DNA of 64,000 bases from contig NZ_NMQW01000002.1 of the NCBI RefSeq assembly GCF_002234615.1, positions 310,001-374,000 on the forward strand. Reading direction: 5' to 3'. This DNA comes from Paenibacillus rigui. GTDB lineage: Bacteria > Bacillota > Bacilli > Paenibacillales > NBRC-103111. Shown piece after piece: positions 9,766-18,211 of this stretch; positions within the stretch are counted from its first letter, which is position 1; each line of letters starts with the position of its first letter. The notes beneath the pieces were generated by a model. It had not been told where the DNA came from, made no database searches, and was given only the letters and a program-made list of their open reading frames with translations. Position numbers and translations under genes: made by a program.

Positions 9766-9806
9766 CTGTTCCCCCTCCCCCCTGGTCCGCATAAAATTCA
9801 GCTTCG

Positions 9807-10820
9807 CTATTTCACGGTTTGCTTCGCCTTTTCTGCAAATTGATTGTTTACCAATGCTTTATAGTCCGCCCGCTGTTTCAGCTCGCCTGCCGCCTGCATG
9901 ACATCCTGCAAGTTATTCCATTCCTGCTCATCGATGATCCCGTCGGTTGCAAACGAGCCTTGGTCCTTATATCTTTTCACGGAGCTTTTAATAATTTCCT
10001 TATCCGTGTCGGGAAAATAGGAAGCTATCGCCTCAGTAATATCCTCTACACTGCTCGCTTGCACCCAGTTTTGGGCCTTTTGCAAGGCATTCGCAAATTT
10101 CTGCACAACGGCGCTGTTCTTATCGATGTAGCTTTTCTTGGCCATGAACACCGTATAAGGCAAATGCCCGCTCTCCACACCGAAGGAAGCGACGACATAC
10201 CCTTTGCCCTGCTTCTCGAACACCGACGCTTGCGGCTCAAACAATTGAACATATTCGCCCGTTCCGGAAGCAAACGCAGTAGCAATATTGGCAAAATCGA
10301 TATTTTGGATCAGATTCAGATCCTTTTGCGGGTTAATGGAGTGTTTCTTGAGCGTAAATTCTCCGGCCATCTGAGGCATCCCCCCTTTGCGCTGGCCAAG
10401 GAAGGTGCTCCCCTTGAGGCTGTTCCAATCGAAGCTGCCGGTGATCGCCTTGCGCGACACCAGGAAGGTACCGTCCGTTTGGGTCAGCTGCGCAAAGTTA
10501 ATAACCGGGTCTCCGCTTCCCTGCTGCTGTACATAAATCGAGGTTTCAGATCCGACGAGCGCAACGTCAATTCCTCCTGACAGCAATGCCGTCATCGTTT
10601 TGTCCCCGCCCGGTGTTGTCGTCAGTTCAATATCCAGCCCTTGCTCCTTGAAAAAGCCTTTGGCAACCGCCACATACTCGGGCGCATAGAATAAGGATCT
10701 CGTCACCTCTCCGATCCTCACTTTCACCGCTTCCTCCGCTTTCTTCGGCCCGCAAGACGTCAGCAATAACGCCGTGGCCACCAGCAAGGCTATCGCCCCG
10801 CTCACCCATTTGCTACGCAT
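9807..10820 (-). CDS. Substrate-binding lipoprotein of the SsuA/NMT1-like family
   Basis: First gene of the importer operon. The N-terminus is a lipoprotein signal (hydrophobic stretch ending LLLTSCG), so the protein is anchored on the outer face of the membrane. The mature part begins VKVRIGEVTRSLFYAPEYVA and continues AKGFFKEQGLDIEL and GGIDVALVGSET, the pattern of SsuA/TauA/ThiY (NMT1-like) binding proteins. These bind sulfonates, taurine, nitrate or thiamine precursors; which one is not evident. The start at MRSKWVSGA has GGAGGG upstream; the open frame extends 37 codons further but over non-coding-looking sequence. Confidence 0.87.
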   Translation of the reverse strand: MRSKWVSGAIALLVATALLLTSCGPKKAEEAVKVRIGEVTRSLFYAPEYVAVAKGFFKEQGLDIELTTTPGGDKTMTALLSGGIDVALVGSETSIYVQQQGSGDPVINFAQLTQTDGTFLVSRKAITGSFDWNSLKGSTFLGQRKGGMPQMAGEFTLKKHSINPQKDLNLIQNIDFANIATAFASGTGEYVQLFEPQASVFEKQGKGYVVASFGVESGHLPYTVFMAKKSYIDKNSAVVQKFANALQKAQNWVQASSVEDITEAIASYFPDTDKEIIKSSVKRYKDQGSFATDGIIDEQEWNNLQDVMQAAGELKQRADYKALVNNQFAEKAKQTVK

Positions 10821-10912
10821 AAGCCAGTCCCTCCACCCACAAGATTGTGATTTGTTACGATACTGTATGCGGGCGCCCAGAAAAAGGTTAATCCCCCCTG
10901 TGATTGCTAACG

Positions 10913-10957
10913 AAAAAAAAGCTACCCCCATACCATGAAGGTATAGGAATAGCTTTT
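10913..10957 (-). terminator. Terminator after the siderophore-binding protein gene
   Basis: Long hairpin (AAAAGCTA...TAGCTTTT outer stem, with an inner CATACC/GGTATA pairing) followed on the minus strand by eight T residues. It lies 40 bp after the stop at 10998. Confidence 0.85.
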
Positions 10958-10997
10958 ATAAAGGACCAGGCGGTTGGAATCTGCGGCCTGGGCCGGT

Positions 10998-11993
10998 TTA
11001 TTTTTTCACATCGTATAATTTGTACAGATCGTCCACCATTAGATTGGCTGCCTTTACGCCGCCGGCAGTTGTCCAAATCGCATCGTTGACCTCGGTCAGC
11101 TTGTTGTTTTTAACAACCTTCAGGTTTTGCCATAGCGGGTCCTTCATCCATTCTTCCTGCTGCTTCTTCCCTTTGCCGTCTCCGGTATCATAGGTGAAGT
11201 AGAAGACACGGTCTGCGGCATCCAGTTCAGGCAAACGTTCTTTCGTGATATCCTCGAACGCTTTCTCATCGTTTTTCGGATCGGAGCGCATAATTCCAGC
11301 TTGCTTCAGAATCACACCTGCAAACATATCTCCATAGTAAAAGCGCGTTTTGCCGCCCATAAAGCGGACTACGGCTACTTTCTCTTTCAGCTTGTCGCCT
11401 GCTTTGCCTTTGAAATCCTCTACACGCTTGTCGAATGCGGCTACAACCTTGTCGCCTTCCGCTTTTTTATTGACGGCATCGGCATATACCATGAAATTGC
11501 TTTTCCATTCGCCGCGCAGCGTCTCGGTATATACCGTCGGAGCAATAGCTTTCAGCTGCTCGTAAATTTTCTCATGACGCATTTTGTTGCCGACAATCAA
11601 ATCAGGCTTCAATGAAGCGATAATTTCCATATTCGGCTGGGATTCGAGGCCGACAGGCTTAACCCCTTCCATATCGGCTTTGTCATGCTCGTACCATGTA
11701 TCGCCATAGTAAGCTTGGACAGCGCCGACCGGCTTAATTCCAAGGGCAACCAGCGCCTCCGCCGCTTCGTTCGTCAAAGCCACGACACGTGCCGGATGCG
11801 CAGGCACTTCCGCCTCACCCATAATATGCTTGATTTTGCGAGGGCCTTCCGCAGCAGCTCCCTGCTTCGCATCCGCCGCCTGCGACGGAGCAGCCGGTTT
11901 ATCCCCGCAAGCCGTCAGCCAGACGGACAATAATAAAATTGCCGCGATCATTGCTGCCGGTTTCAATCGTAAAAAACGGTTTCGATTTAACAT
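10998..11993 (-). CDS. Iron-siderophore ABC transporter binding lipoprotein (FhuD/FecB family)
   Basis: Surface lipoprotein of 331 residues that captures a ferric siderophore. The signal ends VWLTACGDKP (lipobox). The mature protein has the class III binding-protein layout: an N-terminal lobe with HPARVVALTNEAAEALVALG, a middle LKPDLIVGNK and a C-terminal lobe with AIWTTAGGVKAANLMVDDL. GGGAGG precedes the ATG. It is divergent from the two FecCD permeases and ATPase, and both sides share a Fur-type operator region, so all four genes form one importer. It resembles hydroxamate-type binding proteins of Bacillus most, but the ligand is not certain. Confidence 0.9.
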   Translation of the reverse strand: MLNRNRFLRLKPAAMIAAILLLSVWLTACGDKPAAPSQAADAKQGAAAEGPRKIKHIMGEAEVPAHPARVVALTNEAAEALVALGIKPVGAVQAYYGDTWYEHDKADMEGVKPVGLESQPNMEIIASLKPDLIVGNKMRHEKIYEQLKAIAPTVYTETLRGEWKSNFMVYADAVNKKAEGDKVVAAFDKRVEDFKGKAGDKLKEKVAVVRFMGGKTRFYYGDMFAGVILKQAGIMRSDPKNDEKAFEDITKERLPELDAADRVFYFTYDTGDGKGKKQQEEWMKDPLWQNLKVVKNNKLTEVNDAIWTTAGGVKAANLMVDDLYKLYDVKK

Positions 11994-12025
11994 GATGTGC
12001 CTCCCGGAATGAGCTTCTTTGTAAA

Positions 12026-12040
12026 TGATAACAATTATCA
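12026..12040. promoter_or_regulatory. Fur box 1
   Basis: TGATAACAATTATCA matches the Bacillus Fur core TGATAAT-N-ATTATCA at 13 of 14 fixed positions. It lies just downstream of the minus-strand promoter, in the leader of the binding-protein gene. Confidence 0.8.
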
Positions 12041-12046
12041 TTCACC

Positions 12047-12076
12047 ATATTAGTAGAGAGCGGGGCACCTTGTCAA
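12047..12076 (-). promoter_or_regulatory. Sigma-A promoter for the siderophore-binding protein gene
   Basis: Minus-strand TTGACA (12076-12071), 18-bp spacer, TAATAT (12052-12047). The -35 lies in one arm of a perfect 10-bp inverted repeat, CTTGTCAATG (12069-12078). Confidence 0.75.
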
Positions 12077-12082
12077 TGTTTT

Positions 12083-12097
12083 TGATAATGATTCTCA
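12083..12097. promoter_or_regulatory. Fur box 2
   Basis: TGATAATGATTCTCA matches the Fur core with one mismatch. It lies exactly between the two divergent -35 boxes, so one bound Fur could block both promoters. Confidence 0.8.
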
Positions 12098-12103
12098 CAA
12101 TCA

Positions 12104-12132
12104 TTGACAAGATGTACCCCCGCTTTTACAAT
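12104..12132 (+). promoter_or_regulatory. Sigma-A promoter for the siderophore permease operon
   Basis: TTGACA (12104-12109), 17-bp spacer, TACAAT (12127-12132). The -35 lies in the second arm of the inverted repeat, CATTGACAAG (12102-12111). Confidence 0.8.
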
Positions 12133-12201
12133 TATAGCTAACCGCATGCCTCGGACGGTGTGCCTCATTTATTCTATCGACGGAAAGCAGGCCCCTATTT
12201 T

Positions 12202-13212
12202 ATGAGTAACGTAGTTCAGCAGCGTACCTACAAAACGATCGGCTTGGCTGCCGCTCTTTTACTATTGGCCGGTGCCTGCGTAAGCAGTGTCATGTTCGGT
12301 ATCAACAATTATAGCTGGAATGAAATTATTGCCTCTTACACAAGCTTTGACAGCTCCAATCAACACCTCATCATTCAAACAACCCGCATTCCCCGCGCGC
12401 TCATCGCCGCATTGGTCGGCGCAAGTCTGGCTGTCGCCGGGACTTTGATGCAAGCCATTACCCGGAATCCGCTTGCCTCACCAAGCCTTTTTGGCGTCAA
12501 TGCGGGAGCGGCCTTCGCTATTGTCCTATCTGTCGTTCTGTTCAATGTAACAAGTTCTCTACAGTTCACGTGGATTGCCTTTCTCGGTGCAGCTGTTAGC
12601 TCAGCGGGAGTTTACTTCCTCGGCTCGATCGGACGTGACGGATTGACTCCGATCAAAATTACGCTTGCCGGTTCCGCATTAACCGCTTTTTTTGCTTCTT
12701 TAACCCAAGGGCTGCTGCTGTCTAACGGCAAAGCATTCGATCAAGTCATGGTCTGGCTCGTCGGCTCCGTCGCAGGGCGCACCATGGAAACATTTCAAGC
12801 GGTTTTCCCTTATATGCTGGCTGCACTTCTAGGCTCCTTCCTGCTTGCTTCCCATATGAACGTGCTCTCCATGGGAGACGACGTTGCCAAAGGACTGGGG
12901 CAAAACACCTTGATCATCAAGGCTGCGGCCGCTGTCGTCATCGTTATTCTTGCCGGCGGTTCAGTGGCCATGGCCGGACCTGTCGTTTTTGTCGGGATTA
13001 TCGTGCCCCACATTACCCGATTTTTCGTCGGCATCGATCATCGTTGGGTGATTCCGTACAGCGCTGTCCTGGGAGCCATTCTGCTCGTCAGCGCGGATAT
13101 CGGAGCCCGCTACATCGCTATGCCTAAAGAAGTGCCTGTCGGCGTCACTACCGCACTCATCGGCGTTCCCTTCTTTGTCTACATCGCGCGAAAAGGAGGC
13201 AAAGCCAAATGA
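12202..13212 (+). CDS. Iron-siderophore ABC permease, FecCD family (first)
   Basis: Integral membrane permease of about 336 residues and roughly ten helices, one half of the siderophore channel. It carries the family signatures RIPRALIAALVGASLAVAG, ITRNPLASPSLFGVNAGA and, near the end, GPVVFVGIIVPHITRF, the loop that meets the ATPase. I place the start at MSNVVQQRTY; an upstream in-frame GTG at 12160 would add 14 residues, and neither has a strong ribosome-binding site. The stop overlaps the next start by 4 bp (ATGA). Expression should be iron-controlled from the promoter at 12104. Confidence 0.92.
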   Translation: MSNVVQQRTYKTIGLAAALLLLAGACVSSVMFGINNYSWNEIIASYTSFDSSNQHLIIQTTRIPRALIAALVGASLAVAGTLMQAITRNPLASPSLFGVNAGAAFAIVLSVVLFNVTSSLQFTWIAFLGAAVSSAGVYFLGSIGRDGLTPIKITLAGSALTAFFASLTQGLLLSNGKAFDQVMVWLVGSVAGRTMETFQAVFPYMLAALLGSFLLASHMNVLSMGDDVAKGLGQNTLIIKAAAAVVIVILAGGSVAMAGPVVFVGIIVPHITRFFVGIDHRWVIPYSAVLGAILLVSADIGARYIAMPKEVPVGVTTALIGVPFFVYIARKGGKAK

Positions 13213-14252
13213 AACCGCACAGCGAGCATCTCGTCTTAAGAGGAAAACTGTTCTCTTTTCTCATTCATAAAAAAGCGGTAGCTGTCACGCTTCTTCTGCT
13301 GCTGGCTGTTATTGCGATTATGGTAATCAGCACAGGCATAGGCAGCGTATTCATTTCACCCGCGAACGTCGTCCGGGCGATCTTAGGCATCGGTGAAGGG
13401 ACGAATGACATGATTGTCCGTGTGCTTAGACTGCCGCGTATTGTCGTCGCCGTCATGATAGGGGCAGCGCTTGCCGTATCCGGAGCCATCCTGCAGGGGG
13501 TTGTACGCAACTCGCTGGCCTCTCCGGACACGGTCGGAATCACAGGAGGCGCCTCGCTCGGAGCCGTAACATTTTTCTTCTTCTTCTCGGATAAGCTGAG
13601 CATCCATGTGCTGCCGATCTTCGCGGTGGCCGGCGCTTTTGCGGCTGCATTGCTCGTTTATATCCTGTCGTGGAAGCAGGGGGTCACGCCGCTTCGGCTC
13701 GTGCTGATCGGCATCGGCTTCTCCGCCGCGATGAGCTCTCTGTCTTATATGATGATGATTTCCGGTCCCATCATCCTTGCCAATCAAGCGATGACATTCA
13801 TGACCGGCAGCGTCTATGGGGTCTCTTGGGCCAAAGCCGTCGTACCACTGCTTCCCTGGATGATCGTCCTTCTGCCGCTTATCTTTGTTTATTCGCGGCA
13901 TATCAATATCCAGGAGCTCGGCGAGGATGTGGCCCGCAGCATGGGCAGCGCCGTCCAGCGGCAAAGGTTTCTTCTTCTGCTGCTCAGCGTAGCTCTCGCA
14001 GGCGCCGCTGTCGCGTTCGGCGGAGCCATCAGCTTCATCGGCCTGATGGCTCCGCATATCGCCCGCAAGCTGGTCGGGCCCAGCTTCGGGGCGCTGCTTC
14101 CTGTCTCTGCGTTGATGGGAGCCATTGTCCTGCTGCTCGCAGACCTGGTCGGGCGAAGCCTGTTTGCTCCGCTGGATATACCTGCGGGGGTATTTACCGC
14201 ATGTATCGGTGCACCCTTTTTCGTCTACTTATTGTATCGCGCCCGGAATTAG
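13209..14252 (+). CDS. Iron-siderophore ABC permease, FecCD family (second)
   Basis: Second permease subunit, 347 residues. The FecCD signatures are again present: LRLPRIVVAVMIGAALAVSG, VVRNSLASPDTVGITGGA and GGAISFIGLMAPHIARK before the last helices. It shares clear pattern identity with the preceding permease, as expected for a heterodimer that arose by duplication. Translation is coupled to the upstream gene through an ATGA overlap. The ATPase gene starts 69 bp after its stop. Confidence 0.92.
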   Translation: MKPHSEHLVLRGKLFSFLIHKKAVAVTLLLLLAVIAIMVISTGIGSVFISPANVVRAILGIGEGTNDMIVRVLRLPRIVVAVMIGAALAVSGAILQGVVRNSLASPDTVGITGGASLGAVTFFFFFSDKLSIHVLPIFAVAGAFAAALLVYILSWKQGVTPLRLVLIGIGFSAAMSSLSYMMMISGPIILANQAMTFMTGSVYGVSWAKAVVPLLPWMIVLLPLIFVYSRHINIQELGEDVARSMGSAVQRQRFLLLLLSVALAGAAVAFGGAISFIGLMAPHIARKLVGPSFGALLPVSALMGAIVLLLADLVGRSLFAPLDIPAGVFTACIGAPFFVYLLYRARN

Positions 14253-14321
14253 TTAGCTTTGTCCTTGCGCTCCACCGAATCCGGCGGGTCTGACCTACCG
14301 TCATCAAGAAGGAGAATCTTT

Positions 14322-15149
14322 ATGCCAGCCATTCAATCCAAAGAACTATGCCTCTACTATGGAGATACTTGCATATTCAATAACCTGGATATCACGATAC
14401 CGAAGGGCAAAATCACCGTATTTATCGGGAGCAACGGCTGCGGAAAATCGACCCTGCTGCGCTCACTCGCCCGGCTGCTTCGCCCCAAAAGCGGACAGGT
14501 GGTGCTTGACGGAAGCGATATCGCTTCGCTGTCTACCAAAGAAGTGGCGCGCCGGATGGCCATTTTGCCGCAGGGTCCCGCAGCGCCTGAAGGACTTACC
14601 GTGCTGCAGCTGGTGAAGCAGGGACGGTATCCTTATCAAAACTGGCTTCAGCAATGGTCCAGAGAGGACGAAGCCGCGGTCCGTCAAGCGCTGGAGCTGA
14701 CGCATATGGAGCCGCTTGCCGAGCGTACGGTAGATTCACTCTCGGGCGGACAGCGGCAGCGGGCCTGGATCGCGATGACGTTGGCTCAGGGCACCCCGAC
14801 GATCCTTCTCGATGAACCGACGACCTATCTGGATTTGGCTCACCAAATCGAAGTGCTGGACCTGCTCTATGATCTGAATGTGAAGGAGCAGCGTACCATT
14901 GTGATGGTACTCCATGACATCAACCTCGCATGCCGCTATGCACATAACCTAGTCGCTATCAAGGACCGTAAGGTATATGCGGAGGGGCCCGCCAACACCA
15001 TCATCAGCGAAAAGCTGATCCAGGATGTTTTCGATCTGCCCTGCCGGATTATCGAGGACCCATTGTTCGCCACGCCGATGGTGGTTCCTTTCGGCAAAGG
15101 CATTCAGCCTGTCCTGAACATAAAGCCTGAGGCCGTAACGATAGGCTGA
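14322..15149 (+). CDS. Iron-siderophore ABC transporter ATP-binding protein (FecE/FhuC family)
   Basis: Cytoplasmic ATPase of 275 residues for the siderophore importer. Motifs in order: Walker A GSNGCGKSTLLR, Q-loop region ILPQGP, a FecE-type GRYPYQNWL segment, signature LSGGQRQRAWIAM, Walker B TILLDEPTTYLD and H-loop VLHDINLACRYA. These are typical of FepC/FhuC/FecE. AAGGAG lies 7 bp before the ATG; the open frame begins 21 codons earlier without a ribosome-binding site. It is the last gene of the operon, followed by a terminator. Confidence 0.94.
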   Translation: MPAIQSKELCLYYGDTCIFNNLDITIPKGKITVFIGSNGCGKSTLLRSLARLLRPKSGQVVLDGSDIASLSTKEVARRMAILPQGPAAPEGLTVLQLVKQGRYPYQNWLQQWSREDEAAVRQALELTHMEPLAERTVDSLSGGQRQRAWIAMTLAQGTPTILLDEPTTYLDLAHQIEVLDLLYDLNVKEQRTIVMVLHDINLACRYAHNLVAIKDRKVYAEGPANTIISEKLIQDVFDLPCRIIEDPLFATPMVVPFGKGIQPVLNIKPEAVTIG

Positions 15150-15181
15150 TCGGCTGCACTGCCCGAATCCTGCAAAATAAT

Positions 15182-15235
15182 AGCCCGACCGAAGACATCA
15201 GATAAATGATCTCTTCGGCCGGGCTTTCCTTTTTA
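15182..15235 (+). terminator. Terminator of the siderophore permease operon
   Basis: 14-bp stem (AGCCCGACCGAAGA against TCTTCGGCCGGGCT, one mismatch) followed by a T-rich run. Confidence 0.9.
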
Positions 15236-15278
15236 TGCAGCTGCAGGCTTGCTATATGAAAAACTTTGCGATAGCATC

Positions 15279-16820
15279 CTACAGCTTATAAATATCGCTG
15301 AACTTCTCGCGGAAATAATGCACCAAATAGTCCGGATTTAATTCTTCTCCCGTGACTTCCGTCATAATCTCAGTCGGGGTCAGCAGCTTTCCATATTGAT
15401 ATATTTTGTCTGACAGCCATTCCTTCACGGGAATCAGGTTGCCGCTGCCGATCAGCTCATCATAGGCAGGCAGCTCCTTGCGGAGGGTGCGGGTGATTTG
15501 GGCTGCATACATATTTCCAAGAGCATACGACGGGAAGTATCCGAATGCCCCACCGGCCCAGTGTACATCCTGCAGAACCCCTTCCCCGTCGTTCGAAGGC
15601 GTCACACCCAAATATTCGCGGTACTTTTCATTCCACAGCTCCGGCAAGTCAGCGACACGAACACTCTCGCTGAACAGCGCCTTTTCAATCTCATAACGAA
15701 CCATAATATGTAAATTGTACGTCAATTCATCCGCCTCGATACGAATTAAAGACGGCTTCACCTCGTTGGACGCTCTGTAAAAGTCCTCTACACTCACTTG
15801 ATCGAACTGCCCCGGATACTGCCTCTGCAGATCCCCATAATAATGGTTCCAGAAGGGACGGCTGCGTCCGATCATATTTTCCCAGAAACGCGATTGCGAT
15901 TCATGAATTCCCATAGAGGTGCCCGTGCACAGCGGTGTACCGATCAAATCAGCAGAAATGTTCTGCTCGTATAGCGCGTGTCCGCCCTCGTGAATCGTAC
16001 CGAACAATGCGCTGTTCACATCGTCCAGCAAATAGCGTGTCGTAATTCGCACGTCCCCCGGGTTCAGCCCTGTCGCAAACGGATGCACTGTTTCATCCAA
16101 CCGGCCCGCTTCGAAGTCATAGCCCATCTGCTTCAAAATAAACAAGCTGAACTGCTTCTGCTTCTCCTTCTCAAACGTCTGCTTCAGGAATTGGGTGTTC
16201 GGCTTGTAAGGCGACGCTTGAATAGCTGCTAATAAAGGAACTACCTTCTCGCGCAGCGCGCCGAATACCTGATCCAGCTTATCGACTGTCATGCCGGGCT
16301 CATACATATCCAGCAGCGTATTATATTTATGCCCCTCATAGCCCCACAGCTCAATAAATTCAAGATTCGCAGCGACAATCTGCTCCAAATACGGCTGGAA
16401 CTTGGCATAATCGGAAGCCTCCTTGGCCTCCTCCCATACCGATTCCGCTTTGGAAGTAAGAACGACATACTCCTTGTACTTCTGAGGAGGAATTTTTTTG
16501 CTGCGATCGTATTCCTTCTTCGTCTCGGTCACGATCTTGCGATCGACGCGATCCAGCCGGCTGAAAGCAGCCTCTGCGGAAAAATATTCGAGCATTTCCC
16601 CCATTTTGTCCGACACGGACATTTTGAAGTGCTCTCCTGAAAGTACGCCTACGGCCTCCGAGCGGGTTGCGATTCCTTTTTTGGGCGCACCTGTCCTCAT
16701 GTCCCAATACATCAAGCCAATCGCTTCCTCATAACCCTTCATCGTCTTCAAATACTCTTTGAATTCAGCCAGCTTCTGCTCAAACGTGTTCGTCGTCAAC
16801 AGGTAAGCACCCCTTTCCAT
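15279..16820 (-). CDS. M32 family metallocarboxypeptidase (Taq carboxypeptidase, YpwA-like)
   Basis: Cytoplasmic zinc carboxypeptidase that removes C-terminal residues from peptides. The zinc site HEGGH (residues 277-281 in GTIHEGGHALYEQ), the family-specific HPF (246-248) and DDVNSALFGT just before the zinc motif are all present. Length (513) is normal for the family. The ATG at 16820 has no properly spaced ribosome-binding site. A TTG at 16799 is preceded by AAAGGGG at a better distance and could be the true start, giving 506 residues. It is divergent from the HesB-like gene at 16914. Confidence 0.93.
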   Translation of the reverse strand: MERGAYLLTTNTFEQKLAEFKEYLKTMKGYEEAIGLMYWDMRTGAPKKGIATRSEAVGVLSGEHFKMSVSDKMGEMLEYFSAEAAFSRLDRVDRKIVTETKKEYDRSKKIPPQKYKEYVVLTSKAESVWEEAKEASDYAKFQPYLEQIVAANLEFIELWGYEGHKYNTLLDMYEPGMTVDKLDQVFGALREKVVPLLAAIQASPYKPNTQFLKQTFEKEKQKQFSLFILKQMGYDFEAGRLDETVHPFATGLNPGDVRITTRYLLDDVNSALFGTIHEGGHALYEQNISADLIGTPLCTGTSMGIHESQSRFWENMIGRSRPFWNHYYGDLQRQYPGQFDQVSVEDFYRASNEVKPSLIRIEADELTYNLHIMVRYEIEKALFSESVRVADLPELWNEKYREYLGVTPSNDGEGVLQDVHWAGGAFGYFPSYALGNMYAAQITRTLRKELPAYDELIGSGNLIPVKEWLSDKIYQYGKLLTPTEIMTEVTGEELNPDYLVHYFREKFSDIYKL

Positions 16821-16913
16821 ATCCTAATTTGATCATACTTGGTATGGAAAAGAGAAGCAAATCTCCAGCCACTTATGGTAAACTGAAATTATACAGAGAG
16901 GAGTGGATACCGA

Positions 16914-17249
16914 ATGCATATTACATTCACAGCCCTAGCGGCTGAACAAATAACGAAAAGGCTGGGTCATCAGCCCGGCGAAGTGAAGCTTGTTTTCGAC
17001 TCGGAAGGCTGCGGCTGCTCGGTAAGCGGCGTACCCACGCTATGGATCGTTCATCAGGCGGGAGACAAAGACTTACGTGCCGAGGGTACGCCGTTTGAGC
17101 TGCTATACGAGCAAAAGCATGAGATTTTTTTCGAGGACCGTATGTCCCTCGATTATCAATCAAGCGGCTTCGTGCTGAAGAGCAGCGGCCAAATTTATAA
17201 CGCCAACATGCGGCTGATTGACAAAAGAGAAGTACAATCATTGGCCTAA
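16914..17249 (+). CDS. HesB/YadR-like iron-sulfur cluster biosynthesis family protein
   Basis: Small soluble protein of 111 residues. It has the beta-rich HesB-like fold pattern with DSEGCGCSVSGV near residue 35 and a conserved IYNANMRLIDKR end, as in the short Firmicutes members of this family. It lacks the C-terminal Cys-x-Cys pair of A-type Fe-S carriers, so binding of a cluster is uncertain. AGAGGAG lies about 10 bp before the ATG. It faces the carbonic anhydrase gene, with a shared terminator between them. Confidence 0.82.
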   Translation: MHITFTALAAEQITKRLGHQPGEVKLVFDSEGCGCSVSGVPTLWIVHQAGDKDLRAEGTPFELLYEQKHEIFFEDRMSLDYQSSGFVLKSSGQIYNANMRLIDKREVQSLA

Positions 17250-17381
17250 TGTCTTTTACCGAAGCAAGGGCAGCCGGCTTTACTTCCATTTGTCTTAGAC
17301 AGCCTGCTGGCTTGCAGCTTAGCTGCATGCTGATGGGTTATGATCGAGCCGGCGCCGAGAAAGCAGCAGTGGGTGCAAAAC

Positions 17382-17425
17382 AAAAAGGAGCTAAGCGGAG
17401 AATACAAGCCGCTTAGCTCCTTTTT
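17382..17425. terminator. Bidirectional terminator
   Basis: Perfect 17-bp inverted repeat AAAAAGGAGCTAAGCGG/CCGCTTAGCTCCTTTTT with a 10-base loop. It can end transcription from both converging genes. Confidence 0.9.
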
Positions 17426-17519
17426 CATATCATATTCGCTTATTAACGATGGGACCTGTCCCCAACATCTGTAAATGCTACATATCGGACAGCCTCTTCT
17501 TCCTATGATTTCGGCAAGC

Positions 17520-18086
17520 TTAGCTGCTGCTGCTGCCTTTTTCGATAATATCCAAATGTCCCGTCTCCGGATCGATGACTAGTCCATGAACCGGAATATT
17601 CGGTACTAACGGATGATTGCGGATCAGCTTCACGCTGCTTCGAACGCTCTCCGTTACTTCATCGAAGCCTTTGAGCCAGCGATCGATATCCAATCCGGAA
17701 TGCTTGAGGGTCATAAGCGTTTCCTCTTTAATTCCCGTCTCAATGAACTTCTCTCGGATCTTCTCGGTGTTCACATGGCTCATGCCGCAATCGTAATGCC
17801 CGATTACGAACACTTCTTCTGCCCCCAGCGCATGGATGGCAACGATAATGCTCCGCATAATGCCTCCGAACGGGGTTGAAACCATGGCTCCAGCAGCTTT
17901 AATAATTTTAACATCGCCGTTTTTGATGTTCATGCTGGCAGGCAGCAGCTCGATCAGGCGTGTATCCATACAGGTTAAAATAACAATTTTTTTATCAGGG
18001 AATTTGGACGTTAAGTAAGGCTCGTACTTTTTTTGCTCCACGAAAGATTGGTTGTAATTCATAATGTCATCCAGGTATTTACTCAA
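17520..18086 (-). CDS. Beta-class carbonic anhydrase (YtiB-like)
   Basis: Interconverts carbon dioxide and bicarbonate in the cytoplasm. The zinc ligands are in place: Cys39 with the Asp41-Arg43 dyad (CMDTR), and His97 and Cys100 (GHYDCG). The 188-residue length and the KAAGAMVSTPFGGIMRS segment match the small Firmicutes beta-carbonic anhydrases. The start is a TTG, clearly favoured by AGGAGG 7 bp upstream and the lack of a nearby ATG. It ends in a run of four serines, which is unusual but low-complexity. Confidence 0.93.
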   Translation of the reverse strand: MSKYLDDIMNYNQSFVEQKKYEPYLTSKFPDKKIVILTCMDTRLIELLPASMNIKNGDVKIIKAAGAMVSTPFGGIMRSIIVAIHALGAEEVFVIGHYDCGMSHVNTEKIREKFIETGIKEETLMTLKHSGLDIDRWLKGFDEVTESVRSSVKLIRNHPLVPNIPVHGLVIDPETGHLDIIEKGSSSS

Positions 18087-18211
18087 GTAAATTCCTCCTC
18101 ATCCAGTAAAATAAAGTCTCTATATACTAAATTGTATGGTCTCTATATATTTTAATTGAAATAGAACGGGAACGCCAGCCATTTGGGCTGAAAAATCATC
18201 ATTTTGTCCAT

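Noticed and set aside
10821-10912. Possible riboswitch before the SsuA/ThiY-like operon
   Set aside because: No thiamine or guanidine riboswitch core could be matched by eye; only a G-rich stretch is present.
17246-17428. Short minus-strand frame ending in a Cys-rich GCPCFGKRH
   Set aside because: It runs through the bidirectional terminator at 17382-17425 and has no convincing start with a ribosome-binding site; a shorter real peptide cannot be shown.
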